DNA from: Solirubrobacterales bacterium
GTDB lineage: Bacteria; Actinomycetota; Thermoleophilia; Solirubrobacterales; Solirubrobacteraceae
Assembly: GCA_019240015.1 (NCBI GenBank)
Contig: JAFAZB010000479.1
Location: 1 to 5,924, forward strand
Reading direction: 5' to 3'
DNA: 5,924 nucleotides
The notes below the pieces were generated by a model. The model was not told the origin of the DNA. It searched no databases and saw only the letters and a program-made list of their open reading frames with translations. Every line of letters begins with the position of its first letter. Position 1 is the stretch's first letter. Of the stretch, positions 5,503 to 5,924 are shown piece after piece. Both the position numbers and the translations under genes were made by a program.

Positions 5503-5924
5503 CTAGCCGACGGTCCACGGGTTGGTTATCTTGCTGGTGTTGCGGCACTTGTAGCTGCTCGCCGCGTTCGGATCACCGCTGGTGTAGACCGCGTCGGGGT
5601 CCGGGTAGGGGCACAGCGGCCGGGTCACCGCCTGCCCGTTGATCGTCCCGCTCGCGGGCAGCGTGGCGGGTGCCTGGCCCTTCTCGACCCAGTCCACGAC
5701 GGACTGCATCGGGTTGGTGGGAGCGATGCTTCGCGCGCCTGGGGTGCCGCAGTGGGACACCATCGGCGCCACGAAGTATCGGGCGAACTGCTCGGTCGCG
5801 CTCACGCCCCCCATCGCGTTCAGCACCTGGTTGTAGTAATTGATGCTGTCGCCGGTGAAGATCAGCTGGTCGGCCAGCCCTTGCCATAGGAGGATCTTTC
5901 CGCCCGCATTTCTAAAGGCCTTGA
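5503..5924 (-). CDS. Second tannase/feruloyl esterase family protein (C-terminal part, 5' truncated by window)
   Basis: The last 139 residues of another tannase-family esterase are visible; the frame is open to the window edge, so start, signal peptide and nucleophile serine lie outside. Numbered from the first full codon, it has GLADQLIF (15-22) with the catalytic-triad Asp D18, the alpha/beta-hydrolase helix DSINYYNQV (25-33), and MVSHC (54-58) with H57 and the disulfide partner C58. The Asp-His spacing of 39 equals that of the complete esterase. It also shares SVVDWVEKGQAP (74-85), RPLCPYP (101-107) and the ASSYKC ending (121-126) with the family. Sequence differs clearly from the complete esterase, so the two are divergent paralogues rather than a recent duplication. 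It may be exported like its neighbour. It is transcribed in the same direction as the transporter and esterase, but the 389-bp gap suggests a separate transcript. Substrate unknown. Confidence 0.9.
   Translation of the reverse strand, partial: KAFRNAGGKILLWQGLADQLIFTGDSINYYNQVLNAMGGVSATEQFARYFVAPMVSHCGTPGARSIAPTNPMQSVVDWVEKGQAPATLPASGTINGQAVTRPLCPYPDPDAVYTSGDPNAASSYKCRNTSKITNPWTVG

Noticed and set aside
5503..5826. Reading the second esterase as a short complete gene starting inside the window
   Set aside because: The frame stays open to the window edge and encodes family-conserved sequence, including the catalytic Asp, upstream of that internal GTG. It is a window truncation, not a short gene or a pseudogene.

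Overview
The window is GC-rich bacterial DNA with dense, intact genes. It has strong GGAGG-type ribosome binding sites, a GTG start, a PaaX-family regulator of the type common in Actinobacteria, and a secreted esterase with an Arg-rich signal peptide. Together these suggest a high-GC soil-type bacterium, most likely an actinobacterium. The lineage is an inference from style and cannot be proved from this sequence. I saw no rRNA, tRNA, CRISPR array or insertion sequence.

Layout. (1) 1-889 (+) is the 3' part of an aryl-CoA ligase gene of the benzoate-CoA ligase type, cut by the window edge. (2) 948-1454 (-) is a hot-dog acyl-CoA thioesterase, convergent with the ligase. (3) 1455-1692 is a divergent control region with three alternating copies of a 9-bp half-site, a good operator candidate. 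(4) 1693-2547 (+) is a PaaX-family repressor. (5) 2548-2652 is a convergent gap with two hairpins. (6) 2653-4353 (-) is a complete secreted tannase/feruloyl-esterase family enzyme. (7) 4421-5113 (-) is a six-helix GPR1/FUN34/YaaH-type transporter, 67 bp upstream of the esterase and probably in the same transcript. (8) 5114-5502 is a 389-bp non-coding stretch with a candidate promoter and a small palindrome. (9) 5503-5924 (-) is the C-terminal part of a second tannase-family esterase, cut by the window edge.

Taken together this looks like a locus for using aromatic esters or related carboxylic acid esters. Secreted esterases would release acids outside the cell, the membrane protein could take up an acid product, and the CoA ligase would activate an aromatic acid. 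The thioesterase could release free CoA from acyl-CoA that builds up. A PaaX-type repressor, whose known relatives sense aryl-CoA, could control the set. The families are well supported. The substrates and the idea of one pathway are inference.

Most notable are the tannase-family enzyme with a shortened calcium-loop region, two divergent esterases flanking an unusual short-chain-acid-type transporter, and the triple half-site operator between the thioesterase and the regulator.
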